From NCBI RefSeq assembly GCF_017813335.1, contig NZ_JAGIYY010000008.1:1-64000 (forward strand): 64,000 bases of DNA. Reading direction: 5' to 3'. Source of the DNA: Tianweitania sediminis. GTDB taxonomy: Bacteria > Pseudomonadota > Alphaproteobacteria > Rhizobiales > Rhizobiaceae. Under the pieces are notes generated by a model. It saw only the letters and a program-made list of their open reading frames with translations. It was not told where the DNA came from and did no database searches. Position 1 is the stretch's first letter. Every line of letters starts with the position of its first letter. Positions 19,035-30,087 of the stretch are shown in pieces. The position numbers and the translations under genes are program-made.

Positions 19035-19985
19035 ATGCGTCACTACCTTCTTGCGGCCCTTGCCGCAGGCAGCCTGCTTTTGGCTGCGCCGGCGTTCGCG
19101 GCAGATTATACGATCATGGCGCCGGCAGCACCGGGCGGCGGCTGGGACCAGACGGCCCGCACCATGCAGGCCGCCCTTCAGGACGAAGGCATCTCTTCCA
19201 ACGTGCAGGTGATCAACGTGCCCGGCGCCGGTGGAACCATCGGCCTGGCGCAGTTTGTGAACCAGTCCAGCGGCAATCCGGAAGCGCTCATCGTCGGTGG
19301 TTATGTGATGGTGGGTGCGATCCTCACCAACGCTTCGCCGGTGACGCTCGACCAGGTGACGCCGATTGCACGGTTGACGGGCGAATATGAAGCGATCGTC
19401 GTCCCGGCAGGCTCCGACATCCAGGACATGGCGGGGCTGGTGGCCAAGCTGAAGGAAGATCCGGGCGCTGTCTCTTGGGGCGGCGGTTCGGCCGGCGGAA
19501 CGGACCACATCACGGCCGGCCTGGTGGCAAAAGCGGCCGGCGTGGATCCCACCAAGGTCAACTACATCGCCTTTTCCGGCGGCGGAGAAGCGCTGGCTGC
19601 GATCCTTGGGAACCAGGTGACCGTGGGCATTTCCGGATACGGAGAATTTGCCGAACAGGTGAAAGCGGGAACGCTGCGCGTGATCGGCATTTCAAGCGAC
19701 GAGCCGGTGGAAGGCATCGACGCGCCGACCTTCAAGGATGCCGGCATCGACGTTTCAATCCAGAACTGGCGCATGGTGGCGGCTGCCCCGGATATTTCCG
19801 CGGAACAAAAGGCGGCAATCACGGCCGACATCGAGAAGATGGTGAAGTCGGAAAGCTGGCAGAAAGCCGTCGCTGACAAGGGCTGGGCTGATACCTATCT
19901 CGCTGGCGACGCTTTCGACGCACAGCTGAAGAAAGATACGGCAGCAACGGCGGGCATTCTCAAGGAGATTGGCCTGGTCAAATGA
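19035..19985 (+). CDS. tctC: Tripartite tricarboxylate transporter substrate-binding protein (TctC)
   Basis: Periplasmic binding protein of a TTT-family uptake system. The 316-residue precursor begins with a good signal peptide (MRHYLLAALAAGSLLLAAPA, cleavage before ADYT). The mature protein has the family's PAAPGGGWDQTAR ligand loop and the WGGGSAGGTDHI segment. I chose this ATG because GGGAGG lies just upstream and the signal peptide starts here. It is the first gene of tctC-tctB-tctA. The ligand is probably a di- or tricarboxylate but cannot be read from sequence. Confidence 0.92.
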   Translation: MRHYLLAALAAGSLLLAAPAFAADYTIMAPAAPGGGWDQTARTMQAALQDEGISSNVQVINVPGAGGTIGLAQFVNQSSGNPEALIVGGYVMVGAILTNASPVTLDQVTPIARLTGEYEAIVVPAGSDIQDMAGLVAKLKEDPGAVSWGGGSAGGTDHITAGLVAKAAGVDPTKVNYIAFSGGGEALAAILGNQVTVGISGYGEFAEQVKAGTLRVIGISSDEPVEGIDAPTFKDAGIDVSIQNWRMVAAAPDISAEQKAAITADIEKMVKSESWQKAVADKGWADTYLAGDAFDAQLKKDTAATAGILKEIGLVK

Positions 19986-20467
19986 GCCTCGAGGCCGAAC
20001 AACCCGTTGCGCGCCGCCCTGACCGGGCGGCGCTTCTTATTGCACTGGTGCTCGCCGTGGTGGGCCTGGCGATCGGCTGGAGCACACTGCAGGCCGGCGG
20101 TGTGGCGGCCTACACGCCGGTTGGGCCAAAGACGGTCCCCTTCATCGTCGCGGCCTGCCTCATCGGTCTGGCCCTTTGGACGGCCGTGGAAGCCTGGCGC
20201 GGCAATTTCCCCGAGCGCGAAGAGCAGCAGACCGCACCGATCCTTTGGGTTGTGGGTGGCCTGATCGTGCAGATGCTGACCATCAAGACGATCGGGTTCT
20301 CGCTTGCCACCGGGCTGTTGTTTGCCGCCACCGCTTTTGCGTTCAACGAACGCCGGCTGTGGCTCACGCTGCCTTTCGGAATCGTGTTCAGCTTTGCCGT
20401 CTGGTTCATATTCGCGCGGGGCTTGCAACTGTCGCTTCCGGCCGGCTGGCTGGAACGCTTGGTTTAG
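19982..20467 (+). CDS. tctB: Tripartite tricarboxylate transporter small membrane subunit (TctB)
   Basis: A 161-residue membrane protein with four predicted helices (about 17-36, 52-66, 84-105 and 115-145), as in the TctB family, which supports the large channel subunit. It overlaps tctC by four bases (ATGA), so the two are translationally coupled. Confidence 0.88.
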   Translation: MSLEAEQPVARRPDRAALLIALVLAVVGLAIGWSTLQAGGVAAYTPVGPKTVPFIVAACLIGLALWTAVEAWRGNFPEREEQQTAPILWVVGGLIVQMLTIKTIGFSLATGLLFAATAFAFNERRLWLTLPFGIVFSFAVWFIFARGLQLSLPAGWLERLV

Positions 20468-20476
20468 GCAACGGCG

Positions 20477-22021
20477 ATGAACACATTCGAGCTGCTGGGT
20501 GCCGGTCTCCTGACCGCGTTTCAATGGGGCAATCTGCTTTACGCCCTGATTGGCGTGACGCTCGGCACGGCCGTTGGGGTCCTGCCCGGAATCGGGCCCG
20601 CACTGACGGTGGCCCTGCTTCTGCCGGTGACGTACCGACTTGACCCCGCCGGTTCGCTGATCATGTTTGCCGGCATCTACTACGGCGGCATGTATGGCGG
20701 GTCCACAACCTCCATTCTCCTGAACACGCCGGGCGAAAGCGCGTCCATTGTCACGGCGCTCGAGGGCAACAAGATGGCGCGCAAGGGCAGGGGCGGACCG
20801 GCTCTGGCAACTGCCGCCATCGGCTCCTTCATTGCCGGGCTTGTGGCGACCCTGGGCCTCGCCTTTATCGCGCCATCGGTGGTGAAGTTCGCCCTGTCCT
20901 TCGGACCGTCCGAATATTTCGCGCTGATGCTGCTGGCCTTCATGACCGTGTCGGCGGCCTTCGGGGAAAGCACCCTGCGCGGCCTGACCGCCTTGTTTAT
21001 CGGGTTGGCGCTGGGGCTGATCGGCATTGACCAACTGACCGGGCAAACGCGCCTGGCCATGAACACGCCCAATCTGTTTGACGGGATCTCGGTGACAACC
21101 CTTGCGGTGGCGCTGTTTGCCATCGGCGAAACGATTGCCGTGGTTGCGAGCCGCACGGCGATGGACGATCGGATCCAGGCGGTGAAAGGGTCTGTCTGGA
21201 TGTCGCGCGAAGATTGGGCGCGCTCCTGGAAATCGTGGCTGCGTGGCACCGCGATCGGCTTTCCGATCGGCGCAATGCCGGCGGGCGGTGCCGATGTTGC
21301 GAGCTTCCTGTCCTACTCGGCCGAAAAGCAGTTTTCCAAGCATCCGGAAGAGTTCGGCCAAGGCGCGATCGAGGGCGTGGCGGGTCCGGAAGCGGCCAAC
21401 AACGCGTCTGCCGCAGGCACCTTGGTGCCCTTGCTGACGCTGGGGCTTCCCACCACGGCCACGGCCGCAATCATGCTGGCAGGGTTCCAGCAGTTCGGTT
21501 TGCAGCCCGGGCCGCTCCTGTTCGTCACCAATGCGCCGCTGGTTTGGGGCCTCATCGCAAGCCTCCTCGTTGCAAACCTGATGCTGCTCGTGCTCAACCT
21601 GCCGCTGATCGGGCTGTGGGTCCGCCTGCTGATGATTCCGCGCCCCTGGCTTTATGCCGGCATTCTCATTTTTGCGACGCTTGGCACGATCGGTGCCAGC
21701 GCTTCCACTTTCGTGGTGTTCGGGATCCCGACGTCGTTTGAACTCGGCCTTCTGTTGTTGTTCGGCCTGCTCGGCTATTTGCTGCGCCGGTTTGGCTATC
21801 CCATTGCGCCGGTGGTGGTCGGGTTGATCCTCGGACCGATGGCGGAACGGAGCCTCCGCCAGGCGCTGCAGATCGGCCAAGGTGATCCGACAGTGTTGGT
21901 GGACTCGTGGATCTCCGTGACGCTCATCGGCTTGGCGATCGCGGCCGTGGTTGTACCGATGATCCTGCGAGCCCGCGGCAAGGGCAAGATGCTGGCCGCC
22001 ATGGCCGGCGACGAGGATTGA
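20477..22021 (+). CDS. tctA: Tripartite tricarboxylate transporter large membrane subunit (TctA)
   Basis: The 514-residue transport subunit with about twelve membrane helices. Family hallmarks are the N-terminal [17 protein letters not shown] segment with its repeat [16 protein letters not shown] in the second half, and [20 protein letters not shown]. The gene completes a full TctCBA set. No TctDE two-component regulator is nearby. Confidence 0.95.
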   Translation: MNTFELLGAGLLTAFQWGNLLYALIGVTLGTAVGVLPGIGPALTVALLLPVTYRLDPAGSLIMFAGIYYGGMYGGSTTSILLNTPGESASIVTALEGNKMARKGRGGPALATAAIGSFIAGLVATLGLAFIAPSVVKFALSFGPSEYFALMLLAFMTVSAAFGESTLRGLTALFIGLALGLIGIDQLTGQTRLAMNTPNLFDGISVTTLAVALFAIGETIAVVASRTAMDDRIQAVKGSVWMSREDWARSWKSWLRGTAIGFPIGAMPAGGADVASFLSYSAEKQFSKHPEEFGQGAIEGVAGPEAANNASAAGTLVPLLTLGLPTTATAAIMLAGFQQFGLQPGPLLFVTNAPLVWGLIASLLVANLMLLVLNLPLIGLWVRLLMIPRPWLYAGILIFATLGTIGASASTFVVFGIPTSFELGLLLLFGLLGYLLRRFGYPIAPVVVGLILGPMAERSLRQALQIGQGDPTVLVDSWISVTLIGLAIAAVVVPMILRARGKGKMLAAMAGDED

Positions 22022-22035
22022 GGCTGCGCAAAAGA

Positions 22036-22064
22036 CAAAAAGCCGGGGCGCTGCCGCTCCGGCT
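22036..22064 (-). terminator. Terminator of the DUF1127-like gene
   Basis: A 9-bp stem (AGCCGGGGC/GCTCCGGCT, one G-T pair) with a 6-nt loop. On the minus strand it is followed by five T, so it terminates the minus-strand mini-gene. It may also slow plus-strand transcription after tctA. Confidence 0.75.
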
Positions 22065-22088
22065 TCGTGACGTGCAGTTTAGCGCGGC

Positions 22089-22253
22089 TTAGAAGCGGCG
22101 AATCTTGCGGAAAGCAACCGGGTCGATGCCCAGGCGTCGCAGGTCCTGCGTGCGGGCGGTGCGACCGTTTTCCTCAGCAGCGGCGACCGCAATCGCGCTG
22201 CCGATCATGCCGAACAGGGCGTTAACAGTGGAACGGGGCTGATTCTTGGACAT
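22089..22253 (-). CDS. DUF1127-like small protein
   Basis: A 54-residue protein (starts MSKNQPRSTVNALFGMIGSA) ending in the LRRLGIDPVAFRKI motif that defines the DUF1127/YjiS-like group. These very short, Arg-rich proteins are numerous in Hyphomicrobiales, where some are linked to phosphate, RNA turnover or stress regulation. It is convergent with tctA and has its own terminator. A GAAAG sequence precedes the start. Confidence 0.75.
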   Translation of the reverse strand: MSKNQPRSTVNALFGMIGSAIAVAAAEENGRTARTQDLRRLGIDPVAFRKIRRF

Positions 22254-22354
22254 GGTCTTTCACGTAGCTGGTTGTTGCGATGCAACATAAATAGGTGGTG
22301 GAGTTCGCAGTTGCGAGATCCGAAGTTGCAAAGGTGCCATGCGTGAGGCGCGCG

Positions 22355-22481
22355 GCCGGTTAACGGGCAGTAAAGCCCATTCTCCCATGGGGCTTGATAA
22401 AACCGGCTCTTTCAGCTACATGAGCCTCAAATTCTTGGTCGATATGACGAAGAGTGGGTCCACCCGGTCCCGCTCTTTTTT
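22355..22481 (+). promoter_or_regulatory. Structured leader with intrinsic terminator before rimP
   Basis: Two nested stems (GCCGGTT/AACCGGC at 22355-22361 and 22401-22407, enclosing AGCCC/GGGCT at 22374-22378 and 22390-22394) are followed by a typical terminator. That terminator is AGAGTGGG/CCCGCTCT (22451-22458 and 22469-22476) with six to seven T. It ends 17 bases before the rimP start and no plus-strand gene lies between it and tctA. It is therefore inside the rimP-nusA-infB leader and is likely an attenuator or antitermination target. Confidence 0.65.
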
Positions 22482-22497
22482 GTTACTTGGAGCTGGG

Positions 22498-23145
22498 ATG
22501 GCCGACGCGCCAAGCCACGAGACACCGTTGAACGACGATCGCCTGATCCGCGAGACGGGCACGGATGCCCGCGTTGCTGCGATCATTATTCCGATCCTGA
22601 ACGACATGGGGTTCCGCCTCGTGCGAGTCCGCTTGTTCGGTCAAAACGGGCTGACGCTGCAGATCATGGCCGAACGGGTCGACGGCACCATGACCGTGGA
22701 AGATTGCGAGGAAGTGAGCCGCGCGATCTCGCCGGCCCTTGATGTCGAAGATCCGGTTGAAAAGGCCTACCATCTCGAGGTCTCGTCCCCGGGGATCGAC
22801 CGTCCTCTTGTTCGGGCGTCGGATTTTGCCGCGGCTGTTGGCCACCTCGTGAAGGTGGAGACCTCGGTGATGGTCGGCGACAAGAAGCGCTTCAAGGGCA
22901 AGATATCGGCTGCGGACGATACAGGCTTTGATCTGGAACGCGACCTGTCGAGCTACGGCGACGAGCCGCTCGTGCGCATCCCCTTCGATGTTCTGGCGGA
23001 TGCGCGGCTTGTGCTCACGGATGCTCTGATCCGGGATGCACTGAGCAAGGATAACCGCGAGAAAAAGGCAGCCCGCAAGGGCGAGGCCGATGATCAGGAC
23101 GAAACGGACGTCGACGCAGAAGGCGACGACGAAACCGAAGTTTGA
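22498..23145 (+). CDS. rimP: Ribosome maturation factor RimP
   Basis: Assists assembly of the 30S subunit. The 215-residue protein has the RimP signature [18 protein letters not shown]...[14 protein letters not shown] (about 65-105), then the SH3-like C-terminal domain. A highly charged Asp/Glu/Lys tail extends the normal length. The ATG was chosen because the earlier in-frame codons would translate the leader terminator. Confidence 0.94.
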   Translation: MADAPSHETPLNDDRLIRETGTDARVAAIIIPILNDMGFRLVRVRLFGQNGLTLQIMAERVDGTMTVEDCEEVSRAISPALDVEDPVEKAYHLEVSSPGIDRPLVRASDFAAAVGHLVKVETSVMVGDKKRFKGKISAADDTGFDLERDLSSYGDEPLVRIPFDVLADARLVLTDALIRDALSKDNREKKAARKGEADDQDETDVDAEGDDETEV

Positions 23146-23191
23146 CAGCATCCAGGGCGTCCGTGACGCCGGATGATCGGGAGACAAAACA

Positions 23192-24784
23192 ATGGCTGTA
23201 AGTGCAAACAGGCTGGAACTGCTGCAAATCGCCGATGCGGTTGCGCGCGAAAAGTCGATCGACAAGTCGATCGTTATCGCTGCCATGGCGGATGCCATCC
23301 AGAAGGCGGCACGCGCCCGCTACGGTCAGGAAACCAACATCCGCGCCGACATCAATCCGCAAACCGGCGAGATGAAGCTGCAGCGCCTGATGGAAGTCGT
23401 GGAAACCGTCGAGGACTACGATAAGGAAGTCGCGCTTCTTACGGCGCGCGAGCGCAATCCGGATGCGCAGGTCGGCGATTTCCTGGCCGAACAGCTGCCG
23501 CCGATGGAGTTTGGCCGCATCGCGGCGCAGTCGGCCAAGCAGGTGATCGTGCAAAAGGTGCGCGAAGCCGAGCGTGACCGCCAGTTCGACGAATACAAGG
23601 ACCGCATCAGCGAGATCGTCAACGGCACGGTGAAGCGCGTCGAATACGGCAATGTGATCGTGGATCTCGGCCGTGGCGAAGCCATCATCCGCCGCGACGA
23701 GCTGATCCCGCGCGAAAACTACAAATACGGCGACCGCGTGCGCGCTTATGTCTACGACGTGCGCCGCGAACAGCGCGGACCGCAGATCTTCCTGTCGCGC
23801 ACCCATCCGCAGTTCATGGCAAAGCTCTTCACCATGGAAGTGCCGGAAATCTATGAAGGCATCATCGAGATCAAGTCGGTCGCCCGCGACCCCGGCTCGC
23901 GCGCCAAGATCGCTGTTATCAGCCGCGACTCGTCCATCGATCCGGTTGGCGCCTGCGTCGGTATGCGTGGCTCGCGCGTGCAGGCCGTGGTTGGGGAACT
24001 GCAGGGCGAAAAGATCGACATCATTCCCTGGTCGCAGGATGCCGCTTCCTTCATCGTCAACGCCCTTCAGCCGGCGGAAGTCGCCAAGGTGGTGCTTGAT
24101 GAGGATGCCGAGCGCATCGAGGTCGTGGTGCCGAACGACCAGCTTTCGCTGGCGATCGGCCGTCGCGGACAGAACGTGCGCCTTGCCTCGCAGCTGACCG
24201 GCTGGGACATCGACATCCTGACCGAACAGGAGGAAAGCGAGCGCCGCCAGAAGGAATTCGTGGAGCGTTCCAACCTGTTCATGGAAGCCCTCAACGTCGA
24301 CGAGATGGTGGGCCAGGTGCTCGCCTCCGAAGGCTTCACCACGGTGGAAGAAGTGGCTTATGTCGAGCAGGACGAGATCGCTTCGATCGACGGCTTTGAC
24401 GAGGACACCGCCAGCGAAATCCAGGCACGGGCGCGCGAATATCTCGAGCGCATCGAAGGCGAGCACGACGAGAAGCGCCGCGCGCTCGGTGTCGAGGACG
24501 AGTTGCGCGAGATCACCGGCATCACCACCGCCATCATGGTCAAGCTCGGCGAAGACGGCGTGAAGACGATTGAAGACTTTGCCGGCTATGCGGTTGACGA
24601 CTTGACGGGCTGGAAGGAACGCAAGGACGGCGAAACCAAGTTTTTCCCGGGCGTTCTGGCCGACTTCGAAGTGTCGCGCGCGGAAGCCGAAGCCATGATC
24701 GTGGAAGCCCGCCGCAAGGCTGGCTGGATCACCGAAGACGAGGTCGAGGCTTCCGAAGAGGAAGCCGAGACGGCGTCGGCCTGA
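23192..24784 (+). CDS. nusA: Transcription termination/antitermination protein NusA
   Basis: RNA polymerase-bound factor controlling pausing, termination and antitermination. The 530 residues show the N-terminal polymerase-binding domain, an S1 domain (about 135-200), two KH domains (including [20 protein letters not shown] and [22 protein letters not shown]) and two C-terminal helix-hairpin-helix repeats. This acidic C-terminal extension is usual in proteobacteria. It is co-transcribed with rimP and infB and may itself act on the rimP leader terminator. Confidence 0.96.
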   Translation: MAVSANRLELLQIADAVAREKSIDKSIVIAAMADAIQKAARARYGQETNIRADINPQTGEMKLQRLMEVVETVEDYDKEVALLTARERNPDAQVGDFLAEQLPPMEFGRIAAQSAKQVIVQKVREAERDRQFDEYKDRISEIVNGTVKRVEYGNVIVDLGRGEAIIRRDELIPRENYKYGDRVRAYVYDVRREQRGPQIFLSRTHPQFMAKLFTMEVPEIYEGIIEIKSVARDPGSRAKIAVISRDSSIDPVGACVGMRGSRVQAVVGELQGEKIDIIPWSQDAASFIVNALQPAEVAKVVLDEDAERIEVVVPNDQLSLAIGRRGQNVRLASQLTGWDIDILTEQEESERRQKEFVERSNLFMEALNVDEMVGQVLASEGFTTVEEVAYVEQDEIASIDGFDEDTASEIQARAREYLERIEGEHDEKRRALGVEDELREITGITTAIMVKLGEDGVKTIEDFAGYAVDDLTGWKERKDGETKFFPGVLADFEVSRAEAEAMIVEARRKAGWITEDEVEASEEEAETASA

Positions 24785-24814
24785 TCATGAGACTGGGATC
24801 GGGAGCGGAAACGC

Positions 24815-25468
24815 TTGAAACAAACGCAAGAACGCACATGTATAGTGACACGGCGTGCGGGCGACGCGGGCAGTTTGCTTCGCTTCGTCGCCGGTCCCGA
24901 CATGTCCGTTGTTCCCGATCTGAAGCGCAAGCTGCCTGGCCGTGGATGCTGGGTCACCGCTGACCGAGCCCATGTCGACCAGGCGGCCAAGAAGAACCTG
25001 TTCCGCCGCGCGCTGAAAGCAGAGGTGCAGGCGGCACCGGAACTGGGTGCAAATGTCGACGCGCTGATGGCGAAGTCGGCGTTGGGAGCAATCGGCCTGG
25101 CTCGCAAGGCCGGCAAGATCGCGCTGGGATCGGCAAAGGTCGACAGCGCGGTCCGCAGCGGCGAGGCGCTGCTGGTGCTGCATGCCACCGAAGCCTCTGA
25201 TGACGGCATCCGCAAGATCGCCAACGCGCGTCGCGCGACGGTTCATCTGGGAGGCCCCTCGATCGAGGCCTACAAACTCTTTTCGGAAGCCGAAATGAGT
25301 TTGGCATTGGGGGGCACAAATGTGATACATGCTGCCGTCCTCGCGGGAGACGCGGGGCAAGCGGCTGCGAAGCGCGTGGTGGCGCTCGAACGATTTCGGG
25401 GCGGTTTCCCCGATGGCCCGCTAACAGGTGCGGTAGTCGAGGGCGACACCGCTGAGGATACGGAATGA
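24815..25468 (+). CDS. YlxR-type RNA-binding protein fused to an L7Ae-like domain
   Basis: A 217-residue protein of two parts. The N-terminal YlxR/DUF448 domain has the TCIVTRR and PGRGCWV motifs (about 8-60). The C-terminal part resembles the L7Ae/YlxQ fold ([21 protein letters not shown], about 88-108). The fusion is the usual alphaproteobacterial form of this nusA-infB spacer gene; it is thought to bind RNA during transcription or ribosome assembly. The start is TTG with GGGAGCGG upstream. It overlaps infB by four bases. Confidence 0.85.
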   Translation: MKQTQERTCIVTRRAGDAGSLLRFVAGPDMSVVPDLKRKLPGRGCWVTADRAHVDQAAKKNLFRRALKAEVQAAPELGANVDALMAKSALGAIGLARKAGKIALGSAKVDSAVRSGEALLVLHATEASDDGIRKIANARRATVHLGGPSIEAYKLFSEAEMSLALGGTNVIHAAVLAGDAGQAAAKRVVALERFRGGFPDGPLTGAVVEGDTAEDTE

Positions 25469-28053
25469 CCGATACGAAAGACGACAAGACACTGACGGTG
25501 ACGCCGAAGAAGACGCTGACGCTCAAGCGCCCAGGGATCGAACAGGGCACCGTGCGTCAGAACTTCAGCCACGGCCGCACCAAGTCGGTGGTCGTCGAAA
25601 CAAAGAAGCGCAAGTTCTCGTCGCCCGGCGAGCGCGAAGCTGCGCCTGTGATCACGCCATCCGCGCCGAAGCCGACACTGACCGTCGCGCCACCGCCGAA
25701 TGTCGAACAGCGCCCACGCCCGGCCCCCGTTGATCGTGGCGGCGTCGTGCTGAATTCGCTCTCGCGTGGCGAAATGGATGCGCGCCGTCGTGCGCTCGAG
25801 GACGCCAAGGTTCGCGAAGTGGAAGAGCGTGCCCGCGCCGTTGAGGACGCCAAGCGTCGCGCCGAGGAAGAAGAACGCCGGCAGCGCGAGCGCGTGGAAT
25901 CCGCGCGCCGCCAGGCTGAAGAAGAAGCCCGCTTGCAGGCCGAAGCCGAAGCCCGTCGTCGTGCGGAAGAAGAAGCGCGCCGTCGCCAGCCCGAAGTGGC
26001 CGACGATGAGGAAGAAGCGCCTGCGCCGAAGTCGCGCACGCCAACCGCTGCCCCGGCCGCTGCTCCCCGTGCGCCAGGTGTCGGACTTGGCGATATCCGT
26101 CGCGCTCCGTTGAAGCCCGAAGTCGCGCCGGCCAAGCCCACCAAGACCAAGGGGGAAGAGGATCGCCGTCGCGGCAAGCTGACGCTGACCTCAGCAACCG
26201 CTGACGGCGATGGTCGGTCGCGCTCGCTTTCGTCGATGCGTCGCCGCCAGGAGAAGTTCAAGCGCGCCATGCAGCAGGGCGAGCGCGAAAAGATCTCGCG
26301 GGAAGTGGTCCTGCCGGAAACGATCACGGTTCAGGAACTGGCCAGCCGCATGTCCGAGCGCGCCGTGGATCTGATCAAGTATTTCATGAAGCAGGGTCAG
26401 ATGATGACCCCAGGCAGCGTGCTGGACGCCGACACGGCGGAACTCATCGCGAGCGAATTCGGTCACACCGTTCGCCGTGTGGCGGATTCCGACATCGAGG
26501 AAGGCCTGTTCAACATCCGCGACGAAGAAGACACGCAGGAAACCCGGTCGCCCGTGGTCACCATCATGGGCCACGTCGATCACGGCAAGACGTCGCTTCT
26601 GGATGCGATCCGCAGTGCAAACGTCGTGAAGGGTGAGGCCGGTGGCATCACCCAGCACATCGGCGCATACCAGGTCGAAAAGAACGGCCAGAAGATCACC
26701 TTCCTGGACACACCGGGCCACGAAGCCTTCACGGCCATGCGTGCCCGTGGCGCGCAGGCAACCGACATCGCCATTCTGGTGGTGGCGGCCGACGACAGCG
26801 TGATGCCGCAAACCATTGAATCGATCAGCCATGCCAAGGCGGCCGGTGTGCCGATCATCGTGGCGATCAACAAGATCGACAAGCCGTCGGCTGACGCGCA
26901 GCGCGTTCGCACCCAGCTTCTGCAGCACGAAGTTTTCGTGGAATCGATGGGCGGTGAAGTGCTCGACGTCGAGGTGTCCGCGAAAACGGGCGCTGGTCTC
27001 GACAACCTGCTCGAGGCGATCCTGCTGCAAACCGAAATCCTCGACCTGAAGGCCAATCCGAACCGGACGGCCGAAGGCGTGGTGATCGAAGCCCAGCTCG
27101 ACAAGGGCCGCGGCCCGGTGGCGACGATCCTGGTGCAAACCGGAACGCTGAAAACGGGCGACATCCTTGTTGCCGGCAACGTCTACGGCAAAGTGCGCGC
27201 TTTGGTGAACGACCAGGGCAAGACCGTGCAGCTGGCGCCGCCTTCCATGCCAGTCGAGGTGCTGGGTCTTTCCGGCACGCCGTCGGCGGGTGACCGCTTC
27301 GCCGTTGTCGAGACCGAGGCCCGGGCGCGCGAGATCTCCGAGTACCGCCAGCGTGTTGCACGCGACAAGGCGGTTGCGCGGCAGTCCGGCCAGCGTGGTT
27401 CGCTCGAGCAGATGATGTCGCAGCTGCAGAACACCGGCCTGAAGGAGTTCCCGCTGGTCATCAAGGCCGACGTTCAGGGCTCGGCCGAAGCCATCGTGGC
27501 GGCGCTGGAAAAGCTCGGCACGGACGAAGTGCGCGCGCGCATCGTTCATGTGGGTGCCGGTGCTATCACCGAAAGCGACGTGTCGCTGGCCGAAACATCG
27601 AATGCCGTGATCATCGGCTTCAACGTGCGTGCCAACAAGCAGGCGCGTACGGCCGCCGACCAGGAAGGCATTGAGGTTCGCTACTACAACATCATCTACA
27701 ACCTCGTGGATGACGTGAAGCAGGCGATGTCAGGTCTCCTGTCGCCGGAGCGTCGCGAAACCTTCATTGGCAATGCCGAGATCCTCGAAGTCTTCAACAT
27801 CACGAAGACCGGCAAGGTCGCGGGTTGCCGTGTCACCGAAGGCAAGGTGGAGCGTGGCGCAGGCGTTCGCCTGATCCGCGACAACGTCGTGATCCACGAA
27901 GGCACGCTGAAGACCCTGAAGCGCTTTAAGGACGAAGTCGGCGAAGTGCCGGTCGGCCAGGAATGCGGCATGGCCTTCCAGAACTACGAGGACATTCGCC
28001 AGGGCGACGTCATCGAGTGCTTCCGCGTCGAAATGGTAACGCGTTCGCTTTGA
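25465..28053 (+). CDS. infB: Translation initiation factor IF-2
   Basis: GTPase that places initiator tRNA on the 30S subunit. At 862 residues it has an N-terminal IF2 assembly domain. A long Arg/Glu/Ala-rich coiled-coil linker follows (about 105-180), with repeats such as RRAEEEARR, typical of alphaproteobacteria. The G domain has GHVDHGKT (about 369-376), DTPGHEAF and NKIDKP. Domains II-IV end in [20 protein letters not shown]. Confidence 0.97.
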   Translation: MTDTKDDKTLTVTPKKTLTLKRPGIEQGTVRQNFSHGRTKSVVVETKKRKFSSPGEREAAPVITPSAPKPTLTVAPPPNVEQRPRPAPVDRGGVVLNSLSRGEMDARRRALEDAKVREVEERARAVEDAKRRAEEEERRQRERVESARRQAEEEARLQAEAEARRRAEEEARRRQPEVADDEEEAPAPKSRTPTAAPAAAPRAPGVGLGDIRRAPLKPEVAPAKPTKTKGEEDRRRGKLTLTSATADGDGRSRSLSSMRRRQEKFKRAMQQGEREKISREVVLPETITVQELASRMSERAVDLIKYFMKQGQMMTPGSVLDADTAELIASEFGHTVRRVADSDIEEGLFNIRDEEDTQETRSPVVTIMGHVDHGKTSLLDAIRSANVVKGEAGGITQHIGAYQVEKNGQKITFLDTPGHEAFTAMRARGAQATDIAILVVAADDSVMPQTIESISHAKAAGVPIIVAINKIDKPSADAQRVRTQLLQHEVFVESMGGEVLDVEVSAKTGAGLDNLLEAILLQTEILDLKANPNRTAEGVVIEAQLDKGRGPVATILVQTGTLKTGDILVAGNVYGKVRALVNDQGKTVQLAPPSMPVEVLGLSGTPSAGDRFAVVETEARAREISEYRQRVARDKAVARQSGQRGSLEQMMSQLQNTGLKEFPLVIKADVQGSAEAIVAALEKLGTDEVRARIVHVGAGAITESDVSLAETSNAVIIGFNVRANKQARTAADQEGIEVRYYNIIYNLVDDVKQAMSGLLSPERRETFIGNAEILEVFNITKTGKVAGCRVTEGKVERGAGVRLIRDNVVIHEGTLKTLKRFKDEVGEVPVGQECGMAFQNYEDIRQGDVIECFRVEMVTRSL

Positions 28054-28102
28054 TCGACCGACATCCTCGCCATCCTCGGGCGAGCGCCCGGGGAGGGCCG
28101 CG

Positions 28103-28648
28103 ATGGACAACTCTGCAGGCCATGCGACCCGGCGGCTGAGCTACAGGCTCAGCCGCGATGATCTCGTGGCTTGCGAGTTCCAAACGGCGAAGCTGGATTT
28201 CCCGCTCAAGGCGGGCTTGACGCTCATGATCGGGGCCGTCGGTTTAATCATCGCAAGCCTGCCGCCCACCATGGACCTGACGCTCTGGTGGATCACCACC
28301 ATCGGCCTGTTGCTGCTGGCCTTGATGGCGGGGATCATGATCCCGACGTGGCGGGTGCGCAGGCGTGCCGATCGGGTCGTGGCGCCGGAGGGTGAAACGA
28401 TCCTGGAAGTCCACGAGACCCATCTGGTGGAAACGAGCGGCGACATCCGCCGCGAGATTCCCCTGACGAGCATCTCGGATGTTCTGTTCGGGCCGCAGCA
28501 TGTTTTTCTGCAGCGCAAGCGCGAAACCATCATCGTTCCGATCGGCGCCTTTGCCGACCTGGACGAAATGAATGTGTGGGGCCTGCAGATGGTGGATGCT
28601 GTGGCAAAGGCCAGACGTCGGTTACCGCAAGAACTTGATCCGCGCTGA
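28103..28648 (+). CDS. Two-helix membrane protein, YcxB-like
   Basis: A 181-residue protein with two adjacent membrane helices (about 36-53 and 60-80), an Arg-rich turn and a cytoplasmic beta-rich domain (about 95-165, HLVETSGDIRREIPLTSISDV) resembling the C-terminal domain of YcxB-type proteins. The function is unknown. It lies between infB and rbfA, which are usually adjacent, and is preceded by a GC-rich 8-bp hairpin (28074-28093) and a GGGAGGG ribosome-binding site. It may be an inserted gene using the operon's transcript. Confidence 0.72.
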   Translation: MDNSAGHATRRLSYRLSRDDLVACEFQTAKLDFPLKAGLTLMIGAVGLIIASLPPTMDLTLWWITTIGLLLLALMAGIMIPTWRVRRRADRVVAPEGETILEVHETHLVETSGDIRREIPLTSISDVLFGPQHVFLQRKRETIIVPIGAFADLDEMNVWGLQMVDAVAKARRRLPQELDPR

Positions 28649-28684
28649 CGGCGCGCTTTTCTTCACTTGGAGTTTCGTAGAACC

Positions 28685-29095
28685 ATGGCCGCAAGCGGTT
28701 CCAAAGGACCTTCCCAGCGACAGTTGCGCGTCGGCGAACAAGTTCGCCACGCCATTTCCGACGTGTTGCAGCGGGGGGAAATACGCGACGACGTGGTGGA
28801 AACGACGGTGATCTCGGTCTCTGAAGTGCGCATGTCGCCGGACCTGAAGATCGCTACCGCCTTTGTGTCGCCGCTGGGCGCCAAGGACGATGAGGCGGTG
28901 ATCGCCGCGCTTAACCACAACGCCAAGTTCGTGCGCGGCCGCATCAGCCATGCGCTCCGCCAGATGAAATACATGCCGGAGGTCCGCTTTCGGCTGGACA
29001 CCAGCTTCGACAACTACGCCAAGATCGACGCCCTTCTGCGCTCGCCGGAAGTGGCGCGCGACCTCGATGAGGATGGCGACGAGGATCAGAACTGA
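28685..29095 (+). CDS. rbfA: Ribosome-binding factor A
   Basis: A KH-fold protein of 136 residues that helps 16S rRNA 5'-end processing and 30S maturation. Typical motifs are [19 protein letters not shown] and the strand [20 protein letters not shown]. Its stop codon shares one base with the truB start, so the pair is coupled. Confidence 0.94.
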   Translation: MAASGSKGPSQRQLRVGEQVRHAISDVLQRGEIRDDVVETTVISVSEVRMSPDLKIATAFVSPLGAKDDEAVIAALNHNAKFVRGRISHALRQMKYMPEVRFRLDTSFDNYAKIDALLRSPEVARDLDEDGDEDQN

Positions 29096-30036
29096 TGGGT
29101 CGTCGCGGTAAAAAGAAGGGCCGGCCGGTTTCTGGTTGGGTCGTGCTCGACAAGCCGGTCGGCATGGGCTCCACGGAAGCGGTGGCCAAGGTGAAGTGGC
29201 TGTTCAACGCCGACAAGGCGGGGCACGCCGGAACACTTGATCCTCTCGCGTCCGGGATGCTGCCAATCGCGCTGGGCGAGGCCACCAAGACTGTGCCTTA
29301 TGTCATGGATGGCACCAAGATCTACCGGTTTACGGTGGCTTGGGGCGAGGAACGCAACACAGACGATCTGGAAGGCGTGCCGACGCAAACATCGGATCAG
29401 CGTCCCACCCGGGATCAGGTCGAAGCGCTTCTGCCGAATTATCTTGGGGTGATCAGCCAGGTTCCGCCGGCCTTCTCGGCGATCAAGATTGCCGGCGAGC
29501 GCGCTTATGATCTCGCCCGCGGCGGCGAAGCGATCGAGATACCAGCGCGCGAAGTCGAGATCGACCGGCTGGAAATCGTCAGCCACAGCAACGGAGCAAC
29601 CGAGCTCGAGGTGGAGTGCGGCAAGGGCACCTATGTGCGCTCCCTCGCTCGCGATCTTGGCCGCGACCTGGGCTGCTTCGGGCACATTGCCACTTTGAGG
29701 CGTTTGATCGTGGATCCCTTCACCCAAGACGATTTCGTCACGGTGGAAGAACTGCAGGAAGCGCGGCCCGCAATCGGCGATGAAGAAACCGCACCGGATT
29801 TTTCCGCGCTTGACGACTACCTCGTCGAAACGGCGGCAGCGCTGGACTGCCTGCCACAGGTGGCGCTAACCGACGATGCGGCGGCGCGGGTCCGGCTCGG
29901 CAATCCTGTGATTGTTCGAGGCCGCGACGCGCCCGTGGAAGCCGACGAGGCTTGTGCCACCGCGCGGGGAAAGCTCGTGGCGATCGGCAGCGTCGAAGCC
30001 GGACAATTCAAGCCAAAACGGGTGTTTACCGCCTGA
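29095..30036 (+). CDS. truB: tRNA pseudouridine55 synthase TruB
   Basis: Makes pseudouridine 55 in the T-loop of nearly all tRNAs. The 313-residue protein has the catalytic aspartate motif [23 protein letters not shown], where Asp is the nucleophile, plus [11 protein letters not shown], and [17 protein letters not shown] in the second half. Normal length, nothing unusual. Confidence 0.96.
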   Translation: MGRRGKKKGRPVSGWVVLDKPVGMGSTEAVAKVKWLFNADKAGHAGTLDPLASGMLPIALGEATKTVPYVMDGTKIYRFTVAWGEERNTDDLEGVPTQTSDQRPTRDQVEALLPNYLGVISQVPPAFSAIKIAGERAYDLARGGEAIEIPAREVEIDRLEIVSHSNGATELEVECGKGTYVRSLARDLGRDLGCFGHIATLRRLIVDPFTQDDFVTVEELQEARPAIGDEETAPDFSALDDYLVETAAALDCLPQVALTDDAAARVRLGNPVIVRGRDAPVEADEACATARGKLVAIGSVEAGQFKPKRVFTA

Positions 30037-30087
30037 GACCAATGCTGGACGGCCTCTCCCTCACGCCTAGATTATGGTGCTTGCGGG

